Of a stretch of 64,000 nt of DNA, positions 16,832-25,585 are shown one piece after another; positions within the stretch are counted from its first letter, which is position 1, and the number at the start of each line of letters is the position of its first letter. The stretch comes from Geobacter sp. (GTDB lineage Bacteria > Desulfobacterota > Desulfuromonadia > Geobacterales > Geobacteraceae). The stretch is taken from assembly GCA_003490025.1 (NCBI GenBank), contig DNJC01000076.1, positions 62,001 to 126,000 of the forward strand. Direction: 5' to 3'. Position numbers and translations under genes: made by a program. The notes under the pieces are model-generated. The model was not told where the DNA came from. It did no database searches and saw only the letters and a list, made by a program, of their open reading frames with translations.

Positions 16832-18175
16832 ATGCTGACCGTCTGGGCCACCATCATCAAGGAACTTCTGGAACTGCGCCGGGACCGCGCCGGCCTGCTG
16901 GTGCTCCTCGTCATGCCGATGGCGCTGGTGCTGATCGTCTCGCTGGTGCAGGATAACGTCATGCAGGCCACCGGGCAGGCGCCGATCCGGGTACTCTTCG
17001 TCGACCAGGACCGCAGCTTCCTCGGCGAGAGGATCGGCAAGCAGCTGAAGGCCGGCGGCGGCTTCGACCTGGTGACCCGGCTCAGGGGAAACCCGGTCGA
17101 CGCGGAGGGTGCCAAGAGGGCGGTCGTGAAGGGGGATTTCCAGTTCACCATCATCATCCCGGCCGGCACCGGGGCCGCTTTCGAGGAGATGGTCAGGAAA
17201 AGGGCGCAGGGCGCCGTGGTCGCCAAGGGGAAGGAACCGGCGCCCGCAGCGGCTCCGCTCCCGGGTGCGGCAGCGGCGGGGGTCACCGTCTATTTCGACC
17301 CCGCGGTGCAGGGCTCCTTCCGCACGGCGGTGAGCAACGCGCTGCAGCGGGTCGTGCTCGGCATCGAATTCCAGGAGCAGGCGAGGGTTCTCGCCGAAAC
17401 GCTGCCGTCGGAGGTGAGCAAGGCGATGTCGGGGACGATGAACCCCTTCATGGCGGTCGGCTTCGCGCCCGAGGTGAGCTTCAGGATCGAAACCGCTCCC
17501 ATGCTGAAGCTGACCGAGGAGGTCGCCTTCAACAGCCGCCTGCTGCAGCGACCGACCGCCGCGCAGCAAAACGTGCCGGCCTGGGCCCTTTTCGGCATGT
17601 TCTTCATCGTGGTGCCGCTCTCCGGCTCCCTGGTGCGGGAGCGGCAGACCGGCGCCATGACGAGGCTCATGACCATGCCGGTCTCGGCGCTCTCCTTGTT
17701 GGCGGGCAAGCTCTGCGCCTACCTCCTGGTCTGCCTGGCCCAGTTCACCCTGATGCTCGCTGCCGGCTGCTTCGTGCTGCCGCTGCTCGGCACCTCCGGC
17801 CTGGTCCTGGACCATCGTCTCCTGACGCTGGCTCCGATCGCCCTGGCCGCCGCGCTCGCCGCGGCCGGATACGGCATCATGATAGGGACCCTGGCCCGCA
17901 GCTACGAGCAGGGCTCGATGTTCGGCGCCGTATCCGTCGTCATCGCGGCGGCCGTGGGTGGGATCATGATCCCGGTCTACGTCATGCCCCGTTACATGCA
18001 GCAGGTCAGCGGCGTCTCGCCGCTGGCCTGGGGGTTGAACGCTTTCCAGGAGGTGCTGGTGCGGGGGGGCGATATCGGCTCCGCTGCCCGGGAGATCTCC
18101 CTGCTTTTGCTCTTTTTTATCGTGACTATAACGACTTCCTGGCTTGCGCTGCGCCGCAACCGCACGGGGGCATAA
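16832..18175 (+). CDS. ABC-2 type permease
   Basis: A 447-residue membrane protein: one helix near residues 20-42, a large extracytoplasmic domain (about 45-245), then about five helices (250-445), the usual layout of ABC2_membrane_3/YhgE-type exporters. An excellent AGGAGGT lies 10 bases before ATG 16832. It should form a half- or full-size exporter with the ATPase upstream. The MMPL protein at the start of the locus gives a second transport route, as in other outer-membrane-lipid clusters. Confidence 0.85.
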   Translation: MLTVWATIIKELLELRRDRAGLLVLLVMPMALVLIVSLVQDNVMQATGQAPIRVLFVDQDRSFLGERIGKQLKAGGGFDLVTRLRGNPVDAEGAKRAVVKGDFQFTIIIPAGTGAAFEEMVRKRAQGAVVAKGKEPAPAAAPLPGAAAAGVTVYFDPAVQGSFRTAVSNALQRVVLGIEFQEQARVLAETLPSEVSKAMSGTMNPFMAVGFAPEVSFRIETAPMLKLTEEVAFNSRLLQRPTAAQQNVPAWALFGMFFIVVPLSGSLVRERQTGAMTRLMTMPVSALSLLAGKLCAYLLVCLAQFTLMLAAGCFVLPLLGTSGLVLDHRLLTLAPIALAAALAAAGYGIMIGTLARSYEQGSMFGAVSVVIAAAVGGIMIPVYVMPRYMQQVSGVSPLAWGLNAFQEVLVRGGDIGSAAREISLLLLFFIVTITTSWLALRRNRTGA

Positions 18176-18222
18176 TCGGACCCGCCATGCTAGGGCGGAT
18201 GCGGGTCGCAGGGGAGTGCGAA

Positions 18223-18486
18223 ATGTTAGACAGTTTGGAGCAGGAACTTTCCGAGATGATCATCGACACCTGCAGGGTGGCCGGTCCGCTTGCGGCTGAG
18301 ATAGCGCCGGACGCGCCGCTGATCGGTCCCGATTCCCCGTACGGCCTCGATTCCCTCGACGCGGTCGAGATCGTCGTCGCGGTCCAGAAAAACTACCAAA
18401 TCAGGATCGAGGCGCAGGAGACGAGCAGGGAGGTGCTGCAGTCGTTGAGGAGTCTTGCGGCCTACATCAGAAGCCAGCAGAACTAG
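18223..18486 (+). CDS. Acyl carrier protein 2
   Basis: An 87-residue acidic protein with 'YGLDSLDAVEIV'; serine 44 is the phosphopantetheine site. It differs clearly from ACP 1 in the N-terminal helix. The ATG at 18223 is favoured because GGGAG lies seven bases upstream; an in-frame ATG at 18187 would add 12 residues. It ends 24 bases before the convergent carbamoyltransferase gene. A second carrier suggests a separate starter or a separate acyl pool handed to BtrH or to the KAS III encoded opposite. Confidence 0.88.
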   Translation: MLDSLEQELSEMIIDTCRVAGPLAAEIAPDAPLIGPDSPYGLDSLDAVEIVVAVQKNYQIRIEAQETSREVLQSLRSLAAYIRSQQN

Positions 18487-18510
18487 CTGCGGGGCGGGGG
18501 GAGGCTTGGG

Positions 18511-20217
18511 TTACCGGTCCACCCGGTAGTTCCCCATGAACAGTGCGTCGAGCGGAGCCCGCTCGAAGCAGGAGAGGGCGTCGTCGGGGGTGCAGACGAT
18601 CGGCTCCTGCATGTTGAAGCTGGTATTGATGAGTACCGCGTAGCCGGAGAGCTTTTCGAACTCCTCCAGCAAAAGATGGATCTCGGGGTTCGACTCCCTG
18701 GTGACGATCTGAATCCTCGCCGTGCCGTCCACATGCGTAATCCCGGGGAGCATCTCCCGGAATTCGCTTCTCACCTCGGTCGTCACCAGCATGTATCGCG
18801 TCAATTCCGAAACGGGCTCCTGCAGTTCGAAATATTTGAGCGCCGCCTCCTCGGTGGCGATCGGGGCGAAGGGGCGGAACGCCTCCCGTTTCTTCACCGT
18901 CTTGTTGAGATGGTCCTTGATCCCGCTCCAGCCCGGGTTCGCCAGGATGGACCGGTTGCCCAGCGCTCGAGGCCCGCTCTCCATGCGCCCCTGGAACCAG
19001 CCGACCACCTTGTTTTCCGCCAGGGCCCGCGCCGCCTCGACCCAGGGCTCTAGCGATTCCCGGTACCCCTTTTGCCGCTGCCGCAGGGCGTGCAGGATCT
19101 CCCCGGAACCGAAAGAGGGGCCGAGATAGGGGGAGAACCAGGGGGAGTCGGGGACCGTTTCCCCGCAGCGGGCGAAGGCGGCATAGAGGGCGGCTCCCGC
19201 CGCCCCGCCGCTGTCGGAGGGAAAGGGGGGGGCGAAGACGCTTTCATGGCTTCCCCCTTGCAGGATCTCCCTGTTGATGTCGCAGTTCAGGAACACCCCG
19301 CCCGACAGGCAGAGTCGCCTGTTTCCCGTCGCCCTCGCCGCGTGCCGGACCACGTGCAGGATCGCCCTCTTGATGCTCTTCTGCATGCTGCAGGCGACGT
19401 CGAAATGGCGCTCTTCGAGGGGCTCTTCCGGGCGCCTTTTGGCGCCGAACTCGCTCCCCAGCCCCCCCTCCCTGAAGTTCCAGAGTCCCAGGTATTTCTT
19501 GTTCAAGAGGGTGTAGCGGCCGTCGTCCTTGAGCCCGATGATCTTGTCGAAGGCGTCGCGGTACGCCTGGGTCTCCCGCCCGAAAGAGGCGAGGGCCATG
19601 GTCTTTCCTTCCTGGTACATGTCGAAGCCGAGGAAATTCGTGAAGGTCGTGTAGAGGATGCCGAGGGAATCCCAGATGGGCGCCTGCCACTTAAGCCGGA
19701 AGCGCCCCTTCTCCATGGCGAAGACCGAGGTGGAACAGTTCTCGCCGTGCCCGTCGACGACGATGACATCGGCGGCCTCGCCGTTGAAGGGGGAGAGGTA
19801 GTAGCTGGAAGCGGCGTGGGCGAGATGGTGGTCGACCCAGATCACGCGCCCCTTGAATTCCCCGTGGTACGCCTTGTTCAAGGTCCTTTTCAGCCTGAAG
19901 GAGGCGAGCACGGAGCGGGCGTTCTTCGGGGCGCTGGAGTTGCGCAGGATCTGGAAATAGATCAGCGGGGCCACGGCCAGTTTGAACAGCTCCGCCGCCG
20001 CTGCCTTGTACGGGTTCCAGTTGAAGGCGATGACGTCGACGTCGCAAAGCCGCACCCCCGCCCGGGCCAGGACGAAATCTATCGAATGGACCGGGAAGGC
20101 CTCGGTATGTTTGACGCGATTCAGGCGCTCCTCTTCCACGTTTGCGATGAGTTCGCCGTCGCGTATCAGACAGGCGGCCGAATCGTGGACGAAGGCGGAG
20201 ATGCCGAGGATGATCAT
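18511..20217 (-). CDS. NodU/TobZ-family O-carbamoyltransferase
   Basis: A 568-residue enzyme. The N-terminal ASKHA-type domain begins 'MIILGISAFVHDSAACLI' and contains 'WVDHHLAHAAS', the conserved His pair that binds metal. The C-terminal domain includes 'GRMESGPRALGNRSILA', the carbamoyl-adenylate/phosphate-binding region. Members transfer a carbamoyl group from carbamoyl phosphate, via carbamoyl-AMP, to a hydroxyl of a natural product or Nod factor. Length and motifs are full. It is the last gene of the leftward operon and converges with ACP 2. The acceptor is presumably a hydroxyl on the cluster product or its sugar. Confidence 0.88.
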   Translation of the reverse strand: MIILGISAFVHDSAACLIRDGELIANVEEERLNRVKHTEAFPVHSIDFVLARAGVRLCDVDVIAFNWNPYKAAAAELFKLAVAPLIYFQILRNSSAPKNARSVLASFRLKRTLNKAYHGEFKGRVIWVDHHLAHAASSYYLSPFNGEAADVIVVDGHGENCSTSVFAMEKGRFRLKWQAPIWDSLGILYTTFTNFLGFDMYQEGKTMALASFGRETQAYRDAFDKIIGLKDDGRYTLLNKKYLGLWNFREGGLGSEFGAKRRPEEPLEERHFDVACSMQKSIKRAILHVVRHAARATGNRRLCLSGGVFLNCDINREILQGGSHESVFAPPFPSDSGGAAGAALYAAFARCGETVPDSPWFSPYLGPSFGSGEILHALRQRQKGYRESLEPWVEAARALAENKVVGWFQGRMESGPRALGNRSILANPGWSGIKDHLNKTVKKREAFRPFAPIATEEAALKYFELQEPVSELTRYMLVTTEVRSEFREMLPGITHVDGTARIQIVTRESNPEIHLLLEEFEKLSGYAVLINTSFNMQEPIVCTPDDALSCFERAPLDALFMGNYRVDR

Positions 20218-20282
20218 TGAGTCTGCTCCGGAATGTGTCGTTCAGGCCCGGCTTGAGCGGGCGAAGCCGGCGGCTAGCGCCG

Positions 20283-21422
20283 CTACACCGCGGTGAGCAT
20301 CATGTACGCCACCGAGAACCTGCCGCTTTCCGGGATCATGCAGAGGATGCGGTCGCCCGCTTTGAGGCGCGTGGAGTGGAACAGCTCTTCGAGCATGATG
20401 TAGATCGAGGCCGAGCCGGTGTTCCCCTTGGTCGCCAGGTTGCTGAACCAGCGCTCCTGCGGGATGCCGAAGCCGATCTCGACCATCCTGTCGTGCAGGC
20501 TCGGGCGGAAGTAATCCGACGAATAGTGCGGCAGAAACCAGGTGACCGCCTCGGGGGTGAGCGCGTGTTTGGCGACGACCCGGGTCAGGGTCCGGTTCAC
20601 GATGGTGCTGATGATCTCCCGGTCCAGGAGTTTCACGTCCTGCCGGACCAGGAAAGGGGCGGACCCGCTGCTCCCGGAAAGGGAGCGCCAGCCGGTGATG
20701 CTGCCGTCGCCGTTTTTCAGCGCGCCGCTGTACATGCAAGTCTCCAGCTCGCCGGCGAAGGAGAGATGCTCGATCCACTCGATCCGCAGGGAGGTTCGCC
20801 CGGCTGCGGGGGCCGCGCTGAGGTACGCGGCTCCCGCCCCGTCGGAGAGCATCCAGCGCAGGAAGTCGGCGTCGAAGCAGTGGCTCTGGTTCGCGGCCAG
20901 CTCGGCCCCGCGCTCGGGCGTCACCGCCTCGAACAGCTCGGCGCGCATGAAGCTGGAGGCGAGTTCGGAGCCGGTCGCCACCGCGTTGCCGGTGGTGCCG
21001 GAGGCGACGTTCAGCGCCGCGTACTTCAGCGCACTGATCCCGGAGAGGCAGATGCCGGACATGCTCGCGACCTCGCACGGGGCGCTCCCCAGCTCGCCGT
21101 GCACCATCAGGCCGTGTCCCGGCATGAGCTGGTCGGGGGAGGAGGTGCCGCAGGCCAGGCACTCGATCTGGTCCGGGGTGAAGCCGTCGTGGGGGGCGAG
21201 GCGGCGCACCGCCTCGGCGGTGAGTGCGGCATTGCTGTGGGTAATCCGGCCGGTGCCGGGCTCGATGGCGTAGTAGCGCTCCCGGATCTTGTTGTTCCTG
21301 AGGATGACGGCCCTGGTGCGCGAGGGGGTCTGGTGCACCATGCCTAGGACCTTCTCGATGTTCTGGTTGTCCACCGGCTCGTTGGGCAGAAAAACCGCCA
21401 TGTCGGTTATGTAGGCATCCAT
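20283..21422 (-). CDS. Beta-ketoacyl-ACP synthase III (KAS III) family
   Basis: A 379-residue thiolase-fold protein with the KAS III triad: C125 ('GICLSGISA'), H299 ('WFLPHYSSDYFR') and N334 ('TKGNTGSASIY'). KAS III enzymes start chains by condensing an acyl-CoA or acyl-ACP with malonyl-ACP; some members instead transfer acyl groups to O or N. The internal ATG at 21422 is chosen because the N-terminus 'MDAYITDMAVFLPNEP' is typical. It lies 11 bases after the radical SAM gene and 65 before the carbamoyltransferase on the same strand. Confidence 0.85.
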   Translation of the reverse strand: MDAYITDMAVFLPNEPVDNQNIEKVLGMVHQTPSRTRAVILRNNKIRERYYAIEPGTGRITHSNAALTAEAVRRLAPHDGFTPDQIECLACGTSSPDQLMPGHGLMVHGELGSAPCEVASMSGICLSGISALKYAALNVASGTTGNAVATGSELASSFMRAELFEAVTPERGAELAANQSHCFDADFLRWMLSDGAGAAYLSAAPAAGRTSLRIEWIEHLSFAGELETCMYSGALKNGDGSITGWRSLSGSSGSAPFLVRQDVKLLDREIISTIVNRTLTRVVAKHALTPEAVTWFLPHYSSDYFRPSLHDRMVEIGFGIPQERWFSNLATKGNTGSASIYIMLEELFHSTRLKAGDRILCMIPESGRFSVAYMMLTAV

Positions 21423-21433
21423 TGCAGGCTCCC

Positions 21434-22729
21434 CTAAAGTTTTGCGTGGGCGTGAAAGGTCGTGATCAGTCTGGCGTACTGCTGGTAGAAGCGTTTTTCC
21501 CCGAGGCGCGTCGCTACCACCGCGTTGGTGAGCGTGTAGTAGTCCAGGTCCCGGTTCGTGATCCGCCCCTGCATCTCGGCGTAGAGCGGGGTTCCCGGCA
21601 GCGGGGTCAGCACGGTCAGGATCGGCAGGTCGATGCCCCTGCCGGTGACGTAGCGCTCCAGCGCGTCGAAGCGGGCGTCGTCGTAATCGGGCGAGACGAT
21701 GAAGTCGCCGACGATGGTGATGCCGAGTTCGTGCAGGATGGCGATCGCCTGGTCGTTGAGCGCGACGCTGTTCTCCTTGTTCATGAAGGCGAGTTCGCCG
21801 TCGCTGATCTCCTCGAAGCCGATCACCACCGAGCGCAGCCCCGCCTCCTTCCAGAGCCGGAGCAGGGCGGGATGGCGCACCACCGTGTCGGAACGGACGT
21901 CGGCGATGAAGTGCTTGCGTATCCCGGCCGCCATGATCGCCTCGGCCAGCAGGCGCGCGTGTCCGGTATTGCCGAAGGTGTTGGCGTCCACCAGCCGGAT
22001 CACCGGGATGTCGCCCAGAAGCCGGATGTCCCTCAGGACCGTCTCGATCGAGTGGGTCAGGTAGCGCCCCCCGGTCAGTGAGCCGATGCAGCAAAAGGAG
22101 CAGCTGTAGGGGCAGCCGAAGGCGGAGGCGACCATGCCGAGCCGGGCGCCCACCGAGGAGAGCACGTAGCTGTCGCGGTTGCCGGCAACCAGGTCGTAGC
22201 GCGGCGGCGCCTGCTCGGCGAGATCCGGCGCACCGAAGACGCGGGGGGCGAATTCGAGCCTTCCTCCCGGCCTGGTTGCGGCGATCCCCGGGATCGCCCC
22301 GGCCGGGCGCCCCGCCTGGAGCGCCGCCGCCAGTTCGGCGAAGCTTCCCTTGCCGAGACCGACGACGACGTAGTCGACCGCGCTCCGGTTGAAGAATTCG
22401 GAATCGGAGCTGGCGTGGATCCCCCCCACGACGATCCGCGCCCCGCAGCTCTCCTTGATCTCCCCGGCGAGCCTCAGGACCGTGTTCGCCTCGCAGGTGG
22501 CCGCGGTGAAGGCGGCCAGTTCCGGCCTGAAGGCGTCGAGGGTCCGTTGCATGCCGTCCGGCTCCGCCTTCAGGTCGAGGATGCGCACCTCGTGCCCCGC
22601 CAGGTTGCCGGCCAGCACTTCGAGCGCCAGCGGTTCGCCGCGGAAGATCTGGCGTATCGACTCGATGCCGTAGCGCTCCTCCGGGATGCTCTTGCCGCAG
22701 TTGGGCGGATTGATCAGTAATATTTTCAT
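21434..22729 (-). CDS. Cobalamin-binding-domain radical SAM protein 4
   Basis: A 431-residue protein starting 'MKILLINPPNCGKS', a typical B12-binding-domain opening. 'IVVGGIHASSD' follows, and the cluster motif is CPYSCSFC (C206, C210, C213). It differs from the three plus-strand copies, so it is not a recent duplicate. The start at 22729 overlaps the stop of the glycosyltransferase gene by ATGA. It belongs to the leftward operon with KAS III and carbamoyltransferase, so it may tailor a starter or the final product. Confidence 0.84.
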   Translation of the reverse strand: MKILLINPPNCGKSIPEERYGIESIRQIFRGEPLALEVLAGNLAGHEVRILDLKAEPDGMQRTLDAFRPELAAFTAATCEANTVLRLAGEIKESCGARIVVGGIHASSDSEFFNRSAVDYVVVGLGKGSFAELAAALQAGRPAGAIPGIAATRPGGRLEFAPRVFGAPDLAEQAPPRYDLVAGNRDSYVLSSVGARLGMVASAFGCPYSCSFCCIGSLTGGRYLTHSIETVLRDIRLLGDIPVIRLVDANTFGNTGHARLLAEAIMAAGIRKHFIADVRSDTVVRHPALLRLWKEAGLRSVVIGFEEISDGELAFMNKENSVALNDQAIAILHELGITIVGDFIVSPDYDDARFDALERYVTGRGIDLPILTVLTPLPGTPLYAEMQGRITNRDLDYYTLTNAVVATRLGEKRFYQQYARLITTFHAHAKL

Positions 22730-24003
22730 CCCGCCTGCACCTTTTTCACCACGGCCTCCCGGTCCGAAGCGGCGCCACCCTTCCCCTTGCGCAGCGCCCG
22801 CACCGCGGCATAGGTGAGGAGCGCGCCCGCGGCGCCCAGGAGCGGTCCGATGAACAGCGCCCCGATCAGCCACTCCCAGAGCCGGTGGTGCAGCTCCTCG
22901 AGCAGCGTGTGACGGTTGAACTCGGTCCAGAAGCCGCCATGGACCAGGTAATGACCGAGTTCGACGCAGAGAAACGGCACGAAAGGGGCGCAGCAGACGT
23001 TGCTGGCGCCGACCGCCGCCAGCTTGTTCAGGTGCAGCCGGTGGCTCGCGTACAGTATCGCCGCGATCCCGAACGGGATGATGGGGAGTGATCCCAGGAA
23101 GATGCCGACCCAGACGGCTGCGGCAAGCTGCCCGGCGCTGGAATGCTCCCGGCTGAGCGCCCGGAAATAGCGCAGCGGCTCGAAGATCCCCGGCTGCCGT
23201 TCGGCGCCGGCCGCCCCGGAGAAGAGCCTGCGGTGCGGCCAGGGGATCAGCGAGCGGGTCACCAGAAAAGTGTGCAGGCAGCTAAGGCGCAGGTTGTCCT
23301 TGAACTTGTGAAAGTGCGAGACGCGCTCGTCCCCCGGCGGGTAGTACACCGAGACCGGCGTGGAGAACACCGGGAGCCCGGCCCAGCGCCCGCGCACCAG
23401 CACCTCTATCTCGAAGGTGTAGCGCCGGGAGAGAAACCTGGAGCGCTGCAGAAACTCGACCGGGTAGAGCCGGTAGCCGCTCTGGGTGTCGGGGAGCGTC
23501 TGGCCGCATTCCAGGCGCACCCAGAAGTTGGAGAAGTCCCTGCCGAAAAGGCTGGAGCGCGGTACGTTGAGGGTCTCCATACGGCGGGCGCCGATCACGA
23601 TGCAGGGCCAGGCGGTTGCGGCTGTCTGCAAGAGACCTCCCGCATCGGCCGGATCGTGCTGGCCGTCGGCATCGATGGTAAGCATCGCCTCATAACCCAG
23701 GTCCCGCGCCAGTATCGCCGCCGCGAGTATCGCCTCCCCCTTGCCCCGGTTCACCGGCAGCCGGTGGCGCACCAAGGGGAGATCGTCGACCGTGTCGAGG
23801 CTGCCGTCCGTGCTGCCGTCGTCGACGACGAGGACGGCCAACCCCTGTGCCAGGGCACCCTCGGCCACTTGACGCAGCGTGCCCGCGTGGTTGTACACCG
23901 GTATGACCGCGACGGTTTTCGGGGCGGCCGGAGCATCAGGTGCATCCGGTGCATCAGGTGCATCCGGTGCCGCAGCCGGGCGGCTTGTTCGCGTCCGGTT
24001 CAC
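22726..24003 (-). CDS. Glycosyltransferase family 2 fused to DUF2062
   Basis: A 425-residue fusion. After a short Ala-Pro-Asp linker, residues about 30-260 are a GT2 (DPM1/DPG-synthase-like) domain: 'VAVIPVYNHAGTLRQV', 'VVDDGSTDGS', and the DxD-type 'TIDADGQHDPAD'. The C-terminal ~140 residues form a DUF2062-like membrane domain ('WVGIFLGSLPIIPFGIA'). Such fusions probably glycosylate a polyprenyl or envelope lipid at the inner membrane. GTG 24003 overlaps the stop of the upstream gene (GTGA); a longer frame exists but runs inside that gene. Confidence 0.78.
   Translation of the reverse strand: MNRTRTSRPAAAPDAPDAPDAPDAPAAPKTVAVIPVYNHAGTLRQVAEGALAQGLAVLVVDDGSTDGSLDTVDDLPLVRHRLPVNRGKGEAILAAAILARDLGYEAMLTIDADGQHDPADAGGLLQTAATAWPCIVIGARRMETLNVPRSSLFGRDFSNFWVRLECGQTLPDTQSGYRLYPVEFLQRSRFLSRRYTFEIEVLVRGRWAGLPVFSTPVSVYYPPGDERVSHFHKFKDNLRLSCLHTFLVTRSLIPWPHRRLFSGAAGAERQPGIFEPLRYFRALSREHSSAGQLAAAVWVGIFLGSLPIIPFGIAAILYASHRLHLNKLAAVGASNVCCAPFVPFLCVELGHYLVHGGFWTEFNRHTLLEELHHRLWEWLIGALFIGPLLGAAGALLTYAAVRALRKGKGGAASDREAVVKKVQAG
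23933..23968. repeat. 9-bp tandem repeat coding for Ala-Pro-Asp units
   Basis: Alternating GCATCAGGT and GCATCCGGT units, four copies in a row. On the minus strand they encode an APD repeat in the N-terminal linker of the glycosyltransferase. The perfect nucleotide repeat suggests that the length may vary between strains. Confidence 0.8.
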
Positions 24004-25490
24004 GCCCCCTCCCGGCCGGACGCCGGCAGCATCGAGCCCGACGGTGCGCCGGCTTTGCGGGCCACCACCTCCAGCAGCATGCCGCGGCAGAACAGCGATT
24101 TCAAAAGGTGCGAGGAGACCGCGATCCGGTCGAAGCCAGCGGCGGAGAGCATCGCCTCCATTTCCCGGGCGCTGCGGGCCCGCAGCCACAGCCCCTGTCT
24201 CATCGCGTTGCCGACCTGGGTGAAGAACCGGAAAAAGGAGCTGCGGGCGGTTATGAAGTAGACCGCCCCCCCCGGCTCGACCTGGGGCGCCAGCCGGCTG
24301 ATGAAGCCGGGAAGATCGGCCAGGTACTCGAGGGCCGAAAAGGCGCAGACCACGGAAAAGGGGCCTGCGATCTCCATGGTCTCCACGTTCCCCTTCACCG
24401 TCTTTATGTTGCCAATCCCCTGCTCCCGGGCTTTTTGCTCCAGGAGTTCCAGCATGTTGCCGGAGATGTCCGCCGCCAGCACCTCTTTGCAGTTGCGGGC
24501 GATGTCCAGGGTGAAGATGCCGGTGCCGGCGCCGATTTCCAGCACCCGGTCCGCGCCTGCGAAGAGGGTCGGAATCCGGTCCGTGAAGAGCCGGTGCTCG
24601 GTGGAGCGCGACATGGATACGGTGGAGCAGAATTGCTCCCGGTCGTAGCTGGGGGCGAGCCCGTCGTAAAAGAGCCGGGCCGCGTTCGGCGCGCCGTCCG
24701 AGGTGTCGCTCTGCATGACCTCCTTGCCGATCAGCCGGGCCAGCGGGACGATCGCCAGCCCCTGCTGCTTCACCCCCTCGATCACGGCCGCGAACTCTCG
24801 CAGCAGCCCGGTCGCGTCTCCCTGTCGCGGCGCCACGTCGTGGAGCAGGACGATGTCGCCCTGGACCACCCTGGAGAGCACCCTTCTGGCCAGCCCGGCG
24901 ACGCGCCGGTTGCCGAAGTCGGCGGCGCGGCAGCTGAAATTGACGCAGAACATGCCGTTCTCCAAAAGGACGCGCCAGAGACGTGAGTTGGTGATCCCGA
25001 CAGGAGGGCGAAAGGCGAGCGGCACGATCCCGAACTTGAGGAAGACGCTCTGGGCGAGCGCTACCTCCCGCTCCAGGGTGGCGCGCCCCTTGAGCATCAG
25101 AAAAGGGAAATGACTGTAGGAGTGGTTGCCCACGGTATGCCCGGCCGCCAGAATCGCCTTCATGATCTCCGGGTAGCGCTCGGCACGCACGCCCGTCACG
25201 AAAAATGTCGCGCTGACGCCGTGCCGCGCCAGGAGTTCCAGCAGGCGCGGGGTGACCTCGGGGTCCGGTCCGTCGTCGAAGGTGAGGGCCACTCCCTCAG
25301 CCCCCTTTTTCCCCTTGCTGACGATGGGCAGGAAAAAGCTGAGCCGGGGGGAGAGCGGAGTCATAAAACAGAGGAGGACAAAGAGACAAAGCGGCAGCGG
25401 TGCCAGGGTTGCGTTGATAAAGAGAAGTGCTACGGAAAGTTGGAAGGCACCCAGGGCAAAAAAATGGGCAGGTGACAGCGGACAGATCAT
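24000..25490 (-). CDS. Polysaccharide deacetylase fused to SAM methyltransferase
   Basis: A 496-residue fusion protein. Residues 1-58 carry two hydrophobic segments. Residues about 65-265 are a NodB-type deacetylase with 'LTFDDGPDPEVT' (catalytic Asp and metal Asp), HSYSH metal motif, 'FRPPVG' and 'IVLLHD'. Residues about 280-490 are a class I methyltransferase with 'VLEIGAGTGIFTLDIA'. The deacetylase half probably removes an N- or O-acetyl group from a sugar or lipid-linked sugar, and the methyltransferase half methylates a related substrate. It is the first gene of the leftward operon. Fusion of these two domains is unusual. Confidence 0.78.
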   Translation of the reverse strand: MICPLSPAHFFALGAFQLSVALLFINATLAPLPLCLFVLLCFMTPLSPRLSFFLPIVSKGKKGAEGVALTFDDGPDPEVTPRLLELLARHGVSATFFVTGVRAERYPEIMKAILAAGHTVGNHSYSHFPFLMLKGRATLEREVALAQSVFLKFGIVPLAFRPPVGITNSRLWRVLLENGMFCVNFSCRAADFGNRRVAGLARRVLSRVVQGDIVLLHDVAPRQGDATGLLREFAAVIEGVKQQGLAIVPLARLIGKEVMQSDTSDGAPNAARLFYDGLAPSYDREQFCSTVSMSRSTEHRLFTDRIPTLFAGADRVLEIGAGTGIFTLDIARNCKEVLAADISGNMLELLEQKAREQGIGNIKTVKGNVETMEIAGPFSVVCAFSALEYLADLPGFISRLAPQVEPGGAVYFITARSSFFRFFTQVGNAMRQGLWLRARSAREMEAMLSAAGFDRIAVSSHLLKSLFCRGMLLEVVARKAGAPSGSMLPASGREGA

Positions 25491-25555
25491 GAATCATTCC
25501 TTTGCTTCATGGGACCTCGCCCCCGGCGCCAAAGTCCCCTCCATTAAGAGTCTGG

Positions 25556-25584
25556 AATATGACTCAAATCTTCCGGAAAGTCAA
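25556..25584 (-). promoter_or_regulatory. Sigma70-like promoter of the leftward operon
   Basis: On the minus strand TTGACT (25579-25584), 17-base spacer, CATATT (25556-25561), about 65 bases before the deacetylase-methyltransferase start. It would drive five overlapping or closely spaced genes down to the carbamoyltransferase. Confidence 0.45.
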
Positions 25585-25585
25585 A

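Noticed and set aside
16713..16838. 41-codon frame between the ABC ATPase and permease, overlapping both stop and start
   Set aside because: It starts with TTG without a ribosome site and is Arg/Pro rich as expected from an out-of-frame GC-rich spacer. The AGGAGGT in it serves the permease ATG.
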